64,000 nucleotides of DNA from the NCBI GenBank assembly GCA_012295275.1, contig CM022669.1:18529591-18593590 (forward strand), in the 5' to 3' direction. Position 1 is the first letter of the stretch. Every line of letters begins with the position of its first letter. Below the pieces are notes generated by a model that made no database searches, was not told where the DNA came from, and saw only the letters and a program-made list of their open reading frames with translations. This document shows, piece after piece, positions 15,267 to 53,567 of this stretch. The translations under genes were made by a program, and so were the position numbers. The DNA comes from Chrysomallon squamiferum. Lineage: Eukaryota; Mollusca; Gastropoda; Neomphalida; Peltospiridae.

Positions 15267-15887
15267 ACTGCATTAAATAACAGACCATCAAGCTTTTTCG
15301 AATCATCCTGGGAACAAACAACAACCTATGAAAGGAAGAAAAGCAAAAAAAAAGACATACTTTTAAAATGATCGATAACGAGAAAACAAAATCAAAAATG
15401 AAGTCTCACTGAACTGCCTTCCTTTCTCAAGTGGCAAACGCGATAGCCAATTCTTTTTTCTTCTTTTCTTTTACGAGACAGAAATATAGAAATGTACAAA
15501 CACAGACTTTGTGACACTACGCAAACACCAGCATAATAAAAAAACAAAATTTAAAAAGAAAGAAAACAATACTCCGAAGCTACATAGAGCACATATTTAT
15601 ACAATTAAGGCAAAGGTCCCCTCGGCAATCAATTATACATGGTTTACAAATCACGACCACCATATAGGAAATAATGGGTGACTGAAGTACATGTCTAATT
15701 GTTCAGTGCTAAAGCTTTATCGACCATTCAGCCACATGAAAGAATTTTGTTGGTTTTCCTTCTTTCTTTCTTTTTTTTTTTTTTTTTTTTTTTTTTTCTT
15801 TTTTGGATATGAGGAAACAAAAAAAAAAAGAGAAGCGGAGACAAAATTATTGATGATACACCACCCATCAATGTTCTTTCTCTTTAG
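14300..15887. other. non-coding stretch with GT, GA and AC repeats
   Basis: Contains GT runs at 14368-14440, GA at 14448-14467, AAAG-rich sequence at 14515-14620, AC at 15216-15260 and a long T run at 15770-15797. Plus- and minus-strand frames at 14865-15150 look moderately complex but show no recognisable domain. Confidence 0.55.
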
Positions 15888-16042
15888 CTGACAATGATAT
15901 GAAAAGCCTGCCCTTCTCAGTCATGGTTCTTGTTCAAATGGCAAATGATGTCATAATGGGACTCTTGGTTAAATGGTTTAATGATGAAGCTGAAGGCTAT
16001 GACACACAGGACATTGGAGCTTTTGGAATCGGATTAAAACAA
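15888..16042 (+). CDS. isolated candidate exon with GHKL-ATPase-like G2-box motif
   Basis: A 155-bp segment fully open in one frame, entered at phase 1 and left at phase 0. It follows a good acceptor (a pyrimidine-rich tract ending in TTTAG at 15883-15887) and is followed by GTAATA at 16043. The 51 whole codons run from DNDMKSLPF to YDTQDIGAFGIGLKQ. The end, DIGAFGIGLKQ, resembles the IGxFGxGxK glycine-rich lid motif of GHKL ATPases (Hsp90, MORC and SMCHD1-type); SMCHD1 also has KQ there. DN followed by M near the start could match DNGxGM, but the intervening glycines are missing. No flanking exon was found on the plus strand. A long A run begins just after the donor, so a decayed or retroposed fragment is possible. 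I am fairly confident it is protein-derived and much less sure of the family or of function. Confidence 0.35.
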
Positions 16043-16045
16043 GTA

Positions 16046-16079
<34 letters not shown>

Positions 16080-16355
16080 AATATGATTAATATTAAAGTG
16101 AGTGTGTGACTGTGTTATTAATTTTGAACTGATTGTTTGATTAGTTTACTTATTAACTTAATTTGTGGTGTTCAGGTTTTGGGGGTGGAGTAGGCTGGTG
16201 TAGATTATTTTGGGGTTTATTCTGCAGGTTGTATTTATGCATGGAACAAAAATGAAAAGAAATAAAATTAAAGCAAAATAAAATGAAATACAAAACTTAA
16301 TTAACATAAAAATTAAAAAATTAAATTAAAAATTAATAAATAAAAAAAATAAATT

Positions 16356-16356
16356 G

Positions 16357-16421
<65 letters not shown>
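16356..16421. repeat. (TAA)n microsatellite
   Basis: About 66 bp of nearly perfect TAA trinucleotide repeat. Confidence 0.95.
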
Positions 16422-16922
16422 GAACATTCAGTAATAAAAAGGTTGACATATAGCCAGTTAAACAATAAATGTTGTTTTGGATTTTTTTGGGGTATTTTTT
16501 AAAATTTACTATATAAATAGAAAAAGCAAGACAAAGAAGAAAAAAATGTGAAAAAATTAAGATAAAGGGAGAAAACAAAAAGAGCTGGAATATAAAATTT
16601 TAAAGAAATTTAAGGAAAATATTTATTTTTAGTTGAAAGATAATGTTCTTTTATAAAATTGCTGATGATCTTTAGTACAGATGTGTTATTAAAAGGGATC
16701 TTTATTTGAAAATCAAACACAGCATATACACTATTTTTAATGACCTTTGAAAAATATGTTTTGTTTATTATTGAAATGTGGCTTGAACATAGAACATTTT
16801 TTAAAATACAAAGGTAACCAGATAATGGAAAGATGTAATTTCAATCTGTATATAGAAAATACATGTCTGAAATTGTATACATTCAAACAAATCAAATCTC
16901 TCTCTCTCTATTTTTCTCTTTG

Positions 16923-16923
<1 letters not shown>

Positions 16924-16972
<49 letters not shown>
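16924..16972. repeat. (CA)n microsatellite
   Basis: About 49 bp of uninterrupted CA. Confidence 0.95.
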
Positions 16973-16973
<1 letters not shown>

Positions 16974-18539
16974 TAAAAACACATTCACACACTGCCAGAC
17001 AAATTTCACACAGATTACAAAAGCCATCAATTAAAAATCAATCAAAAAGGACTTCAATCACTCACCCATACAATTAAACAACAAAAAAAAAAAAAAAATA
17101 AAACAGAATCGAAGAGCTGGGGAGTGAACAAACAGCAGTAACAACCATCACTTAATCTCTTGCCACCGGGTGACATAATGGCAGATCTCAGTAACCTATT
17201 ACTCTGGGACAATGCTGCTCAATCTGTTTGCCCTCCAAAGCCTTCATTATCACCTGCAGTTCGATTATTGTCAGGGCTCTCCACAGAAACCAGTGAACGG
17301 TGTTGTTCGAGAATAGAGGCATTTCCTCCGAGTGATATACTCACAATTGCCTGTTAGCACAGATCTATGAGTCTGGGATCAGGTGCTAAGTTTGGGTTGA
17401 AAAAAACACAAATAGCAATTAAGCTGCATTCACAACACTCTGCTGTACTATTAGAGAGGGATGGTGGCTGGTGGGGGAAAGTGGTAGAGGTGGGGAGGTG
17501 TGGTGGAACAATAATAATAAGAAGAAATCTATAGACTTCAGAAATGCAGAAAGAAAAGGAGCGAAATTGTTTATAATTTGTTTCAGCAGTGAGAAAGCTT
17601 AGTCGCGAGATAATACGTACACACACACAGACACACACACACACAGACAACTATTTAGTTTAAGTTAGAAAAGTTCTATTGAAAAAATTTGTAATAAAAA
17701 TAATTGGGAAATATAAAAAAGTAATATAAAATGAATAAAAAAAAATAGTTAATAAAAACAATTAAAATGAAATAAGAGACATGAAAAATAAATAATATAT
17801 GTTAATACAATAGTTAACGTCTGTTAATGTTAAATACAAAATAAAACAAAAATAAATAAATAGAACAATGTATAATAATAATAATAATAATAATAATATT
17901 AATAATAATAAAATAAAATAAAATAAAATAAAATATAATAAAAGAAAAAGAAAAAAAGACATAGCAATTTATCTTTTATTAACACTCAAAACAAATTGTC
18001 ACTAATCGTAATATAAAAGGAATTAAAAAATAAAATAAAAGTGAAACAGAAGAAAATAAAAGAGAGAAAAAAAAAAGAAGAAAAAAGAAGAAAGCAAAAG
18101 AAAAAAGTCAGAATATGGCAGTTTATCATGGAGTAACAGGAAGAAAGGAACAAAACGAACACTAAACATTGTCAGTGTTATATCGATGTCACATCTTCAC
18201 ACATGAATGGGGGTCTTTCTCTGCCATACATCACTGGGAATCTACATGCATCGATTCCTTTTTACAGGCAACTTTTAAAAGTCGGCCTCTTGTCTTCCTG
18301 TACAAGTCTATTGTGTGTGAACTGCGAACTATAGTGTGTTCAATCCCTCGCTCTTAAACATTCATTAACTTACGTCCGCACATCAATAACAGGAAAGCAC
18401 AACGAGAGCATTGACAAAAGAAAAAAGAACAACATGTCTGAATAAAAAGATAAGGTTTAAGCCAAAAAAAAAAAATAATAATAATAATAATAAAGAAAAA
18501 AACATTGCAAGTGAGAGATTTTGAGCAGTCAATATATTA

Positions 18540-18860
18540 TATGTGACCTTTTTATCTTACTTTTTCAGATCAAAACAATAGGAATTGAAAGATGATGATG
18601 TATTGTAAAAGTGATCTATTTTTCTTCTTTTTATTGAAACTGACTGCAAGACTAACAGCACACGATAAAAGTGACCTTTTTTTTTCAAAAATTCTTCTTT
18701 GTATGAAAACAGCAGGCAAGGATCAAAAGATGACACGCATTTAATTACCTTTTTTTTTTGTTCTTGATATCAAAACGGTTTGTAAGAATACAAAATTGTC
18801 AATACACTGACAAAAAGGTTCTTTTTTTTTACTGTTATCCAAACAGTAAGCTTTTATTAT
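18540..18860. repeat. degenerate tandem repeat, period about 60-77 bp
   Basis: Five decayed copies start with variants of GTGACCTTTTTTT near 18543, 18610, 18672, 18747 and 18813. Each is followed about 30-40 bp later by a variant of ATCAAAACAGnnnGCAAG. No coding potential was seen. Confidence 0.45.
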
Positions 18861-20197
18861 CTTCTTGAAAGTTAACAAAACAAAAAAAGACTGCTTCAGA
18901 TCATGATTTGCATTAGATGAGTAATTCTGTATGAGATTTTTGTCTGCAAAAAGTGAAGAAGAGATGATTTATGTAAGGACAGTTAACACATACTTAATCT
19001 GTGGTTACAATGAATGCTGTATATGATTTAGGTTCAAAAAGAAAATGAGAGAGGCAATTCAAGCAAATGGTAACTGTTATTTATTATTTTTTTAAAGTAT
19101 GATTATTTATTTATTATTAGTTGTTTTTTATATAAATGAATCTTCTCAGATACAAAATAATATGTATCTTAGATTCTGATAAATCATTTATTGTGTACTG
19201 GTTGGAATGGGAAATGTGCTAAGAAGGACTAATCCCATGACCCACAATATTTGCTCTGTAATACATTTTGATTTTTATGTTTATGTTTAAATAATATTTT
19301 TATTTATAGTAAAAAAAAAAAAAAAATAAAAAAAATAATAAATAAATAAACTAACAAATAAATAAATAAATACTAGAAAAAAAGACCCCCCCCAAAAAAA
19401 AAACAACGAATAAAAAATACCACAAATCTGTAACAATTAATATTTTTTCTATATTAGTAAAAAAAAAAAAAAAAAAAAAAAAAGTATTACTAAGACAGTC
19501 CCAACATCAATAAATATGTTTCTTCTGAAATCAAAACCTTTCCAAATGAAATCTAAGAAACACTTGAGATGGGTAGAAATTGTGTTTTCACAAAGAATTA
19601 GCCACAGAAGGATTTGTCTAAACCGTGACAAAACCGCAGAACACTGATCCTATTATCATCTTTCCTCTCTCTCTCGTTTGGTTTGATCATAAAACCCATT
19701 TCAGTCTAGTGCTAATCTGCAGTGCAGGGGAGACAACTCATGTCTATGTCTGGTGTTTGGGAAATGTGTTTGAGATGTGTTAAAAATCAGTTATTTGTGT
19801 TAAAAATTACTATTATTTATGTTAATAATTACTATTATTTATGTTAATAATTACTGTTATCTGTGTTTTAAACTAATATTATTTGTGTTTAAAATTACTA
19901 TTTGTGTTAAAAATTACTATTTTTGTGTAAAAAATATAGAAAAAGAATTTTTTTTTTTTTTTTTTCTTTATTATTTTTTTTTTTTTGGGTGGGGGGGAAT
20001 TTAATTAAATATATTATGAGTAGTTTTGTCAAAAATCCAGAACTATATTTAGGTTCATAAAGAAATGGATCTCCTTTACATCCACACACTGAAATCTCAA
20101 AAACACTAAAAGTTAACTATCTAGTTTTCTTCTTTTTTTATTCATAAAAGGTCCAAGAAAAAAAAAAAAAAAAAAAAAAAAAAATTAACAAATATAA

Positions 20198-20236
<39 letters not shown>

Positions 20237-20663
20237 AAATAAAAAAATAAAATAAAAAATAAAAATAATAAAGATAGAAAGAGAAAATGCTTTTTATTTT
20301 TCTTCTTATTGTTCTAAACAATTCCAATGAATAATAATAAAAAAATGTATATATATATAAATACCAAAAAAAAAAGAAATGAAAGAATTAAGAAAAACAC
20401 TCAGTAATTTACTTGCTTTCTTCAATAAAAAAAGACAAAAAAAAAAAAGAAAAAGAAAAATATTCTTAACAAAAGAACCAAAACACTTTAGACTTTATTA
20501 TTATTCTAAACAAGACAGAAACAAAAAAAACCAACAACAAAGGAAAATAAGAAAATCCACTGGACAAAATGAACACAAGAAATATGATTTACGAATGTTG
20601 TAATAGAACTGGCGACACGTGTGATGGACGAAACACTCAAGAGACAGAGAGACGAAGTCTTAC
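18861..20663. other. AT-rich stretch downstream of the last RCC1 exon found
   Basis: Contains a roughly 22-bp degenerate tandem repeat at 19785-19930 (variants of GTTAATAATTACTATTATTT), A/T runs at 19455-19482 and 19950-19986, and AAAT arrays at 20195-20275. A calm patch at 19490-19780 has no recognisable exon. The next RCC1 exon (entry phase 1) was sought on the minus strand and not found. Confidence 0.5.
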
Positions 20664-43222
<22,559 letters not shown>

Positions 43223-43230
43223 TTCCTGTA

Positions 43231-44990
43231 CAACAAATCATTTAAATTAAATTTAATTTAATTGTGTAAGTAAGAACGAATGAAACTAAATAACAAAACA
43301 AATAAAGAAAGAAAGAAAGAAAGAAAGAAAGAATCAAATAAACAAAGAATGAAACAAATAAACAAATAAATAAGGAAATAAATAGCGAAAGAAACAATGA
43401 CAGAAAGAAACGAATAAATAAACAAGTGAACAAGTTAATAAATAAAATAAGTAAAGAAACAAATAAATAAAATAAATTAAACAAACAAACAAATAAATAA
43501 ACAAATTGAAGAAATAAAGAAAGAATGAAAGAAAGAAAGCAACAAATAAACAAATAAGTTAATAAAGAAGTAAAGAAACAAACAAATAAATAAATAAAAT
43601 AAAATAAACATATAAAGAAATTAAAGAAATAAAGAAAGAAAGAATGAAAGAAAGAAAGCAACAAATAAACAAATAAACAAGTTAATACATAAATAAGTAA
43701 GTAAGTAAATAAATAAATAAATGTATGTTGTGTTTGTGCATGGCATTGTCATTTTTGTGGTCTGTTGCGTGTGGTACAAAAAAGAAACTGCACGTCAACT
43801 TTCAGTATACTTCTAAGTTCAGAAAAAGTTTAGAAATAAATCATAATCAAAGAAAAAAAGGAAAAATGAAAGAAAGAACAAAAGTATGGTTTCTTTATAC
43901 AGGTTTACAAAAAACAAAAAAACAAAAAACAACAACAGATAAATAAAAATAAAATAATAATAATAATAACAACAGTATTAATAATCATAATAATATTATT
44001 ATTATTATAAGAAGAAGAAGAAGAAGAAGAAGAAAAAAGAAAAAGAAAATGACTGAACAAATTTTGAATAAGGTATGAATGCAAATATAGTTATGATCTA
44101 GCAATAAAAGGGTTTACAAGACATTTTTAACAGACTAATAAATACTGTTTTTAATAATAAGTAAAATAATGCAATGATTATTTAACAAATATGCATGTAA
44201 ATCCAGACATTAATCCTAAATTCTATTTTTATTATTAATATTTTTGTTTTTAAACTGAACACAGCAAACTGTGCATAAATGCATAAAACATTGCATAATA
44301 AAAATTTCAAAAATGTCATGAATAATGTATTACTTTAGTCAAAGTCTTAATATCCTTTAAATAAAAAAATAAAAAAAATACTTACATAAAAAATAAAAAA
44401 AATAAAAAAATATATATCTGTCAGCATTTTACAGGCTTATAATAAATCAGAGGTTCAGAATAAATACAAATATATTTTTCTTTCTCTCTCTCAATTCTAT
44501 TATGAAATACTACAAACAGTTTTTTAAATAGGGGATTAATTAATGACAGTGAAAGTGATATATTTTGTAACTGAGAATTTACTATTAAAAATTATGTTCT
44601 TGCTGGCAATATATTAAGTAGAACAATGAAGCAAGAAGTGTGAAAATAACTACCACACACTGAACTCATGAATCTATATATTATTTTTAAAAAAATTAAA
44701 AAAATACAAGTGGAAGAAAATAATGATAAATGTTTGAAAAACTAACAAAAAAAAGAAAAAAAGGATAAATAAATAAATAAACCAATAAAGAAAAAGAAAA
44801 AAGAAAGAAAAACAAGTGGGATAAAAAAATAAATAATTAATGCAGATTTATTTTAAAAGTGAAATAAATTAAGTATTTTTATTTTAAATGGTAAAATCAA
44901 GACAACTTTTGCTAAAGAAGCATTATTTTAGGCAAAAGCACTATTCTTATAAAACATGGTTACAAAAGAATTTATTAAAGATAGTTATTT
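43231..44990. other. simple-sequence upstream flank of RCC1 exon 1
   Basis: AAAT/AAAG/AAAC tetranucleotides fill 43280-43720, including a roughly 40-bp block repeated at 43524 and 43642. AAT and AAG repeats follow at 43940-44045, then AT-rich DNA. If exon 1 has an upstream leader, this is part of intron 0. No exon was seen. Confidence 0.6.
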
Positions 44991-44999
44991 GAAACGGTA

Positions 45000-45860
45000 C
45001 AAAACTCAATGGAAAACAAAACATCTATTAACAATTTCTATTATAAACTGCAGCAGTAAGATTTCTATTAAATATCTATTAAATTATTATTTTAGATTAC
45101 AGCAGAAAGATTACTTTTACTAAAGAGAGTAGTAATAAAACATCTAATACATTATTATTTTAGATTACAGCAGAAAGATTTCTTTTACTAAAGAGTGGTA
45201 ATAAAACATCTAATACATTATTATTTTAGATTACAACAGAAAGATTTCTTATACTAAAGAGTGGGAATAAAACATCTAATAAATTATTATTTTAGATTAC
45301 AGCAGAAAGATTTCTTTTACTAAAGAGAGTGGCAACAAAACATCTATTACACTATTATTTGTAACAAGACATCTTTCACTGAAGACAGTTGCAGAACTCC
45401 CCCCAAAAAAACCATTCCTCTATTAAAGACTTTTATTTTAAATTATTTCAGATACATGCAATTAAAAAGGGACAAAAGAACATATATTAAAGCTATTATT
45501 TTAAATTATAAGAAGACACCTTTTACTAAACTTAGTGGCATGAAAATATTTATATAAAGATTACTGCTTTAAAATATAGCAGCAACACAATGATAACAAA
45601 ACATGTATTAAAGACTATTATTTCAAACATCTTTTTACTAAACAGTGACAAAAAGAACATCTGTTAAAGACTTATTTTAAACTGTGGCAGCAAAACATCT
45701 CTTACTGGTGACAACAACATTTTTTTTTTTTTTTTTAAAGACTTATTTTAAACAGTAACAGCATGATATCTCTGAGGAAAGAAAACAAACTTTTAAATTG
45801 TGGCAAGAAGATTTCTTTTACTAAAAATAATGGCAGCTAAAAAAATCCATTACTAAAGCA
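45000..45860. repeat. 66-68 bp tandem array with decayed flank
   Basis: Four well-kept copies are marked by TTATTATTTTAGATTACAGC, with the ATTACA part at 45096, 45164, 45230 and 45296. Each is followed by AGAAAGATTTCTTTTACTAA. Increasingly decayed copies can be followed to about 45860 (variants of TTAAAGACTTATTTTAAA). Each copy contains a splice-acceptor-like TTATTTTAG on the plus strand. Confidence 0.75.
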
Positions 45861-46145
45861 CTCATAAAGTTCCAAGAGAATAATAATTGTTCTCAAGTTC
45901 TCAGAATAACAGTAAAGTCGACACATTATCTAGCAGGGATGGATCCCACATCCCATTGTTCTTCACATCTGTGCTTGGAGTACCAACCACAGCCACTTCC
46001 TGTTCTCAAGAATGAGGTTAAGGAGAAAGCCAAGTGGTTAAAGATTTTCAAAGAAAAGGTTTCAGTGGGTGCTCAAAATTGGTTTCCAATACAGCAAGAG
46101 TTAGTCAATAAAAAAAGAAAATCGGCCGAAGTCGACTTAGTTTGA
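45831..46145 (+). other. unassigned open frame, possible terminal exon
   Basis: The frame is open from just after TAA (45828-45830) to TGA at 46143-46145. The stretch from ATG 45939 on is non-repetitive and Lys-rich, with protein-like composition (WLKIFKEKV, QNWFPIQQEL, KKRKSAEVDLV at the end). An acceptor-like TATCTAGCAG lies at 45927-45936. No domain was recognised and no partner exon was found. It may be chance, a remnant of a mobile element or a 3' coding exon. Confidence 0.2.

Positions 46146-49026
<2,881 letters not shown>

Positions 49027-49102
<76 letters not shown>
49027..49102. repeat. (CT)n microsatellite
   Basis: Uninterrupted CT of about 76 bp. Confidence 0.95.
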
Positions 49103-49103
<1 letters not shown>

Positions 49104-50011
49104 AGAAAGTTTTAATAAATTTCTGTAGTAGAACAAATCACTCTTGTAAAATTTTCAAAAAGCAATAACACTAAAGAAAGCTGTTTGTCACTTACTGAAG
49201 GAAAGATCAATCCTTATCACAAGTCTGTTTTCAGCCCTCATCAATGACATAATATTTATATCAAGTGGCATAATTGTGTTTTCCTCTTTATATAGAAGAA
49301 TCCTTATGACTCACAAAATAAATGTCTTGAAGTATCAGCAAACAAATATTCATTCATTTAATAAATGATTTATTTAGTTTGAAAAAAAAAAAAAGGAGAT
49401 AATAATCAGTATTTTCTAAAAAAAATATTTTCCTTTACCTTTTTGATTTTTTCACTTCTTTTTTTTTTTTTTAAATTCTTTCAATATCTTTGAAATATAT
49501 TTATAAGAAAACCAAACACATCTAAAATTACAAAAATAACCCCACAATCACAAAGAACTCAATCACTGAAATTTTACCCATTATTCATCCAAAAACGACT
49601 TCTACAAAAACACAACTCGACACACACACACACACACACACAGATCTAGATTTCACGATTTCTTTCTCTTTAAGATATCCATAAAATAAACACAACTTGG
49701 TACTCGTGTCTCTGGTACTAAACACTGGATTGGGTTTCAGCAAAACACACATTTGATTTTGTTTGTCTGTTTGAAGACTCACCCTGTGACCAAAGACAAG
49801 TAATAATACTGTTAAAAGGACTAAGTTAGTTATACTCTGAGGAACACAGCTCTTGTTCCGTGACACACAGATAGTTATTCTACGTCTGTCCAGCAGAAAA
49901 AAAACTGGGTGTAACACAATAGCCATGTTCCACCAGTAAACTGTTGTTCATTTAGCTCCATGTCTTTGTGTTAAACTGACTCCAGTGACCAGAGTTAAAG
50001 ACAGGTGTAAC

Positions 50012-50234
50012 CAGGTATTTACCTCGTCTTACCTGACAGGTACTAAATACCTGTGTTAGTTTACCTGACCTGTCTTATGAATATTTAAACTTTTTTTTTT
50101 TTTTTTTTAAATAAACATTTGGAGAAAAAAAAATAAAATAAAAATAAAACAGTTAAATAAAATTTAAAAAATATTGGATGAAAGGTATTAAATACCTGTA
50201 TTAGTTACTTGACTTGCTTTATGAATATTTAAAC
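50012..50234. repeat. 145-bp-offset duplication with inverted CAGGTATTTA arms
   Basis: The block at 50038-50090 (AGGTACTAAATACCTG to TATTTAAAC) recurs diverged at 50183-50234. CAGGTATTTA (50012-50021) and TAAATACCTG (50044-50053) form 10-bp inverted arms. On the minus strand TCAG|GTAAG at 50033/50032 is a strong donor-like site, so a non-coding leader exon of the RCC1 gene could end here. Confidence 0.5.
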
Positions 50235-51186
50235 ATTTAAATTTTTTTGTTTTTATAATAAACATTTTGAAATCAATATAGTAAAAAAATAGAAACATTA
50301 AATAAAATAAACATAAATATTGGATCTTTATCATTATAATTTTTCTATATTACTTTAAGAATTTAATCTATTAATTGAAAACAATCTTCTCTATTAAATA
50401 TATACTTTTAGGAAAACAGTTCATTGACAAACAGACTGTAGGGTTTGGGTTAGTACGGGAAAACAGTACATGTAGGTATAGTCAGATACATATTCACTCA
50501 TTTATGTAAAACATATTAAACCAAATAATGACTGCAGTGCAGAAGAGGGCATGGAGTGAATATTTTTCTTTCTATTTGTGAATTCAGAAATTGCTTCAGT
50601 TTCAAAAGAGTCTTCTAATAATTTCTGATATTAGCATTTTCTCATGATTATATACACATATGTGTGTTGTTGTCTATTTGTGTGTATGTATTTATATTAT
50701 TATTATTACATTATTTCCACCCTGTTATTATTATTTAAATACAAATTTTCCTTCTCCAGCCTTAAAAATGAACATGCTATGAGTTAACAAATAAAGCAAT
50801 TACAAATTAATGAGTCTTTATTACAGACACTATTTCAGTCTGACAACAGTATAATACAGAGAATTAATAAATGTTTAACAGACACCCCAAAACCAACAAC
50901 AGCCTTATCATGTAAATAGTTTTAAAAAATAACAATAAGAAAAAAAGAATGTAATTGTTGATCCAACCAAGCATGACTTGTTAACAAAACACATGTAAGT
51001 TTCAGGTACAAAAGCAACTCCAGGTAACATATATACATGCGAATTGGAATTTGTCTGACACATGGAATATATACAACATGACTACCACACCTTTTTTGCT
51101 AGTAGTTTATGTATGTGAATGATCAGTTTTGTGTGATTATGTTTATATGTGTTTATAAGGAGAGACAGAAAGAAACTTGGAGTGAG

Positions 51187-51224
<38 letters not shown>

Positions 51225-51439
51225 ATACAACCAAATGAATGATAGACAGACAAACAAATTAATATCTGTATAATAACAACTCTAAAAGTAATGTGATCAC
51301 AAAGATTAGTTACAGAACTATAATTAAACTAAAAAAGACAGACAAATTGTAATATAAAAAACAAAACAGAAAAGGAGTATGGAAAAAGAAAAAAGTAGGA
51401 TGAAAATAATATGATGGATAGACAGAGAATGAGATATAG

Positions 51440-51472
<33 letters not shown>

Positions 51473-51973
51473 TATACAGATTGAAAGTACTAGAAAAATT
51501 AAAAAGATATGTGAATGGTTGTTACAACTGCAAAAAAATATATCGTGTAATTAACTTTATCATTATTATAAAACAACAAAACAAAATGAACACACAGACA
51601 CACTCTACACTAATTCTGTTATCATCATTAATTTGATACTAAACTCTGACAATCGGTGTAACATGATATAACACAATCAGGTGTTTCATAATTCATCAAG
51701 TAACAGAAAGTGAATGATAAGCTCCAGTATAAATTAAAACATCTGTCCATTAATTAACCAGCCATTGTTTATTGGTGAGAAGTTGACAGGTTTTGCCAGA
51801 TATGGCAGTTGTGTTGTTTAATTATACATGATCTCACTGTAATAAACACAACTTAGTAAAGATTTCTTTCCTTTGTGATATTATTATTATTATTATTCAT
51901 ATAGTGTCTCTGTGAGTAAGTATGGTTATTTCTGTGTATGTTGTATGTGTTATAGTTCTGTGTATGGTGTTTG

Positions 51974-52008
<35 letters not shown>

Positions 52009-52237
52009 TGTATATTGAGTATGTGTGTTTCTGTTTCAACTATATATAGAATACAGATTTAGCTGATATATAGAAAGACACAGATGAATATACATGCATG
52101 CATAACATACTTAGTAGTTATCAGACACACAAACTATACTCAGATGAATATCTATGTAACACACATAGTTGTTTGTTTAATAAACCAGAAAAAAAAAAAA
52201 CAAGCAGAAGAAAGGAAAATCCTAATTATCCCTTTAC

Positions 52238-52292
<55 letters not shown>

Positions 52293-52420
52293 CACAGAAA
52301 CCTACAAGTTGACAAACACACACACTGAATGACAACAACATATACACAACCAGCTAAAATTCTGTCACTCATAATGAACATTAAAAAAAAACCATCAACT
52401 GACAAGTGAATGCAAATCTC
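50235..52420. other. AT-rich intergenic stretch
   Basis: GA run at 51190-51222, GATA repeat at 51437-51460, GT run at 51978-52006 and AC array at 52244-52290. No exon was recognised. Confidence 0.6.
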
Positions 52421-52422
52421 AC

Positions 52423-52740
52423 CTGTACCTGAATGCCTCACATCCAAACTTCCACGCAGGTATCAAGCAAGGTAAATTACATGTGTCGCCATAGCATGCT
52501 CTCTGTCTACAAACAAACACAAATTGCCGATAAGCACCATCAATTCAGCCGGTTAATGCAGAAAGTGGCATACTAACACACATAAAGTAGCCGTTATTTA
52601 CACTGACAGCCATTACTCAGAGTAGTCAAGTACCCACAGCATGTCCTAACCTTTCCACTCTCGACTGCACCCACCACAACAAATGGATTAATGATTATAT
52701 CCTTTAAGCCAGAGAATGGGGTATCAGTCATGTCTTCCCA
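52423..52740 (-). other. high-complexity island, possible leader exon of the RCC1-repeat gene
   Basis: Unique GC-richer sequence. On the minus strand it ends in the good donor TACAG|GTGAG (exon side at 52423). It could be a 5' untranslated exon and promoter for the RCC1-repeat gene, whose first coding exon starts right after an acceptor-like site. No protein frame is implied. Confidence 0.2.
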
Positions 52741-52744
52741 GTGT

Positions 52745-53495
52745 TTAATTTTTTTTTAAATTTTTATCCAAAAGATTTGTTAACAGTTTTATCACCTGCT
52801 TATTATGGTTATATACTAGCGATAAGAAAAAAACTATTATTACTACTACAAATGTTGTGATAAAACGTTTTTTTTTTTTTTTTTTTATATTTATTATTAT
52901 TATTATTGGTTGTTTTTGTTGTGGTATGAAAAATTTAATGATGAATAAAATAGAACAAAAATAATAGTACAAAAAGCAGGTCTTATTGTCATATTCTGCA
53001 TGAAAAAAAAAAAGAGGCTTTTTTACAATTCTTTTGGGAAAAAAAAAAAAGAAAAAAGGGGGAAATAAAAATTTCTGTTAACAGACAATATAAAAATAAT
53101 TTAAGTACAATAAGAAAATTCATCTACTCCTTTCTGTCAGAAAAGTGATTTATTTACTACTCAGGAGGTAAAATTAAAATAACAAATAAACAAAGGAAAT
53201 TTTTCTTTTTAGTTACTTACACAATTAAAAAAAAAGAATAAAGGTTGTTTTGGTTACTGCCGATTATTGATTTTTTGTTTTGTTGGTTTTCTTGCTGTTT
53301 TTTTTGTTTGTTAGTTTATTTGTTTTTGTTTTTGTTTCTTGAATAAAATAAAAAATAAAAACAACAACAATATACTACTTACTGTAATAATGCATAAGTG
53401 TCTGGATTAAAATATTAATAATAATAACAGTAGTAGTAGTAATAATAATAATAATAATAATAATAATAGTAATAGTAATAGTAATAGTAATAGTA

Positions 53496-53567
<72 letters not shown>

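Larger units (their letters stand above)
16043..18540. other. AT-rich stretch with AAT and AC arrays
   Basis: Holds a 30-plus-base A run at about 16047-16077, (TAA)n at 16356-16421, (AC)n at 16924-16972, AAT and AAAT at 17877-17940, and a higher-complexity island at 17150-17360 with no convincing exon. If the RCC1 gene continues, its remaining exons could lie here or beyond the window, but none was recognised. Confidence 0.5.
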
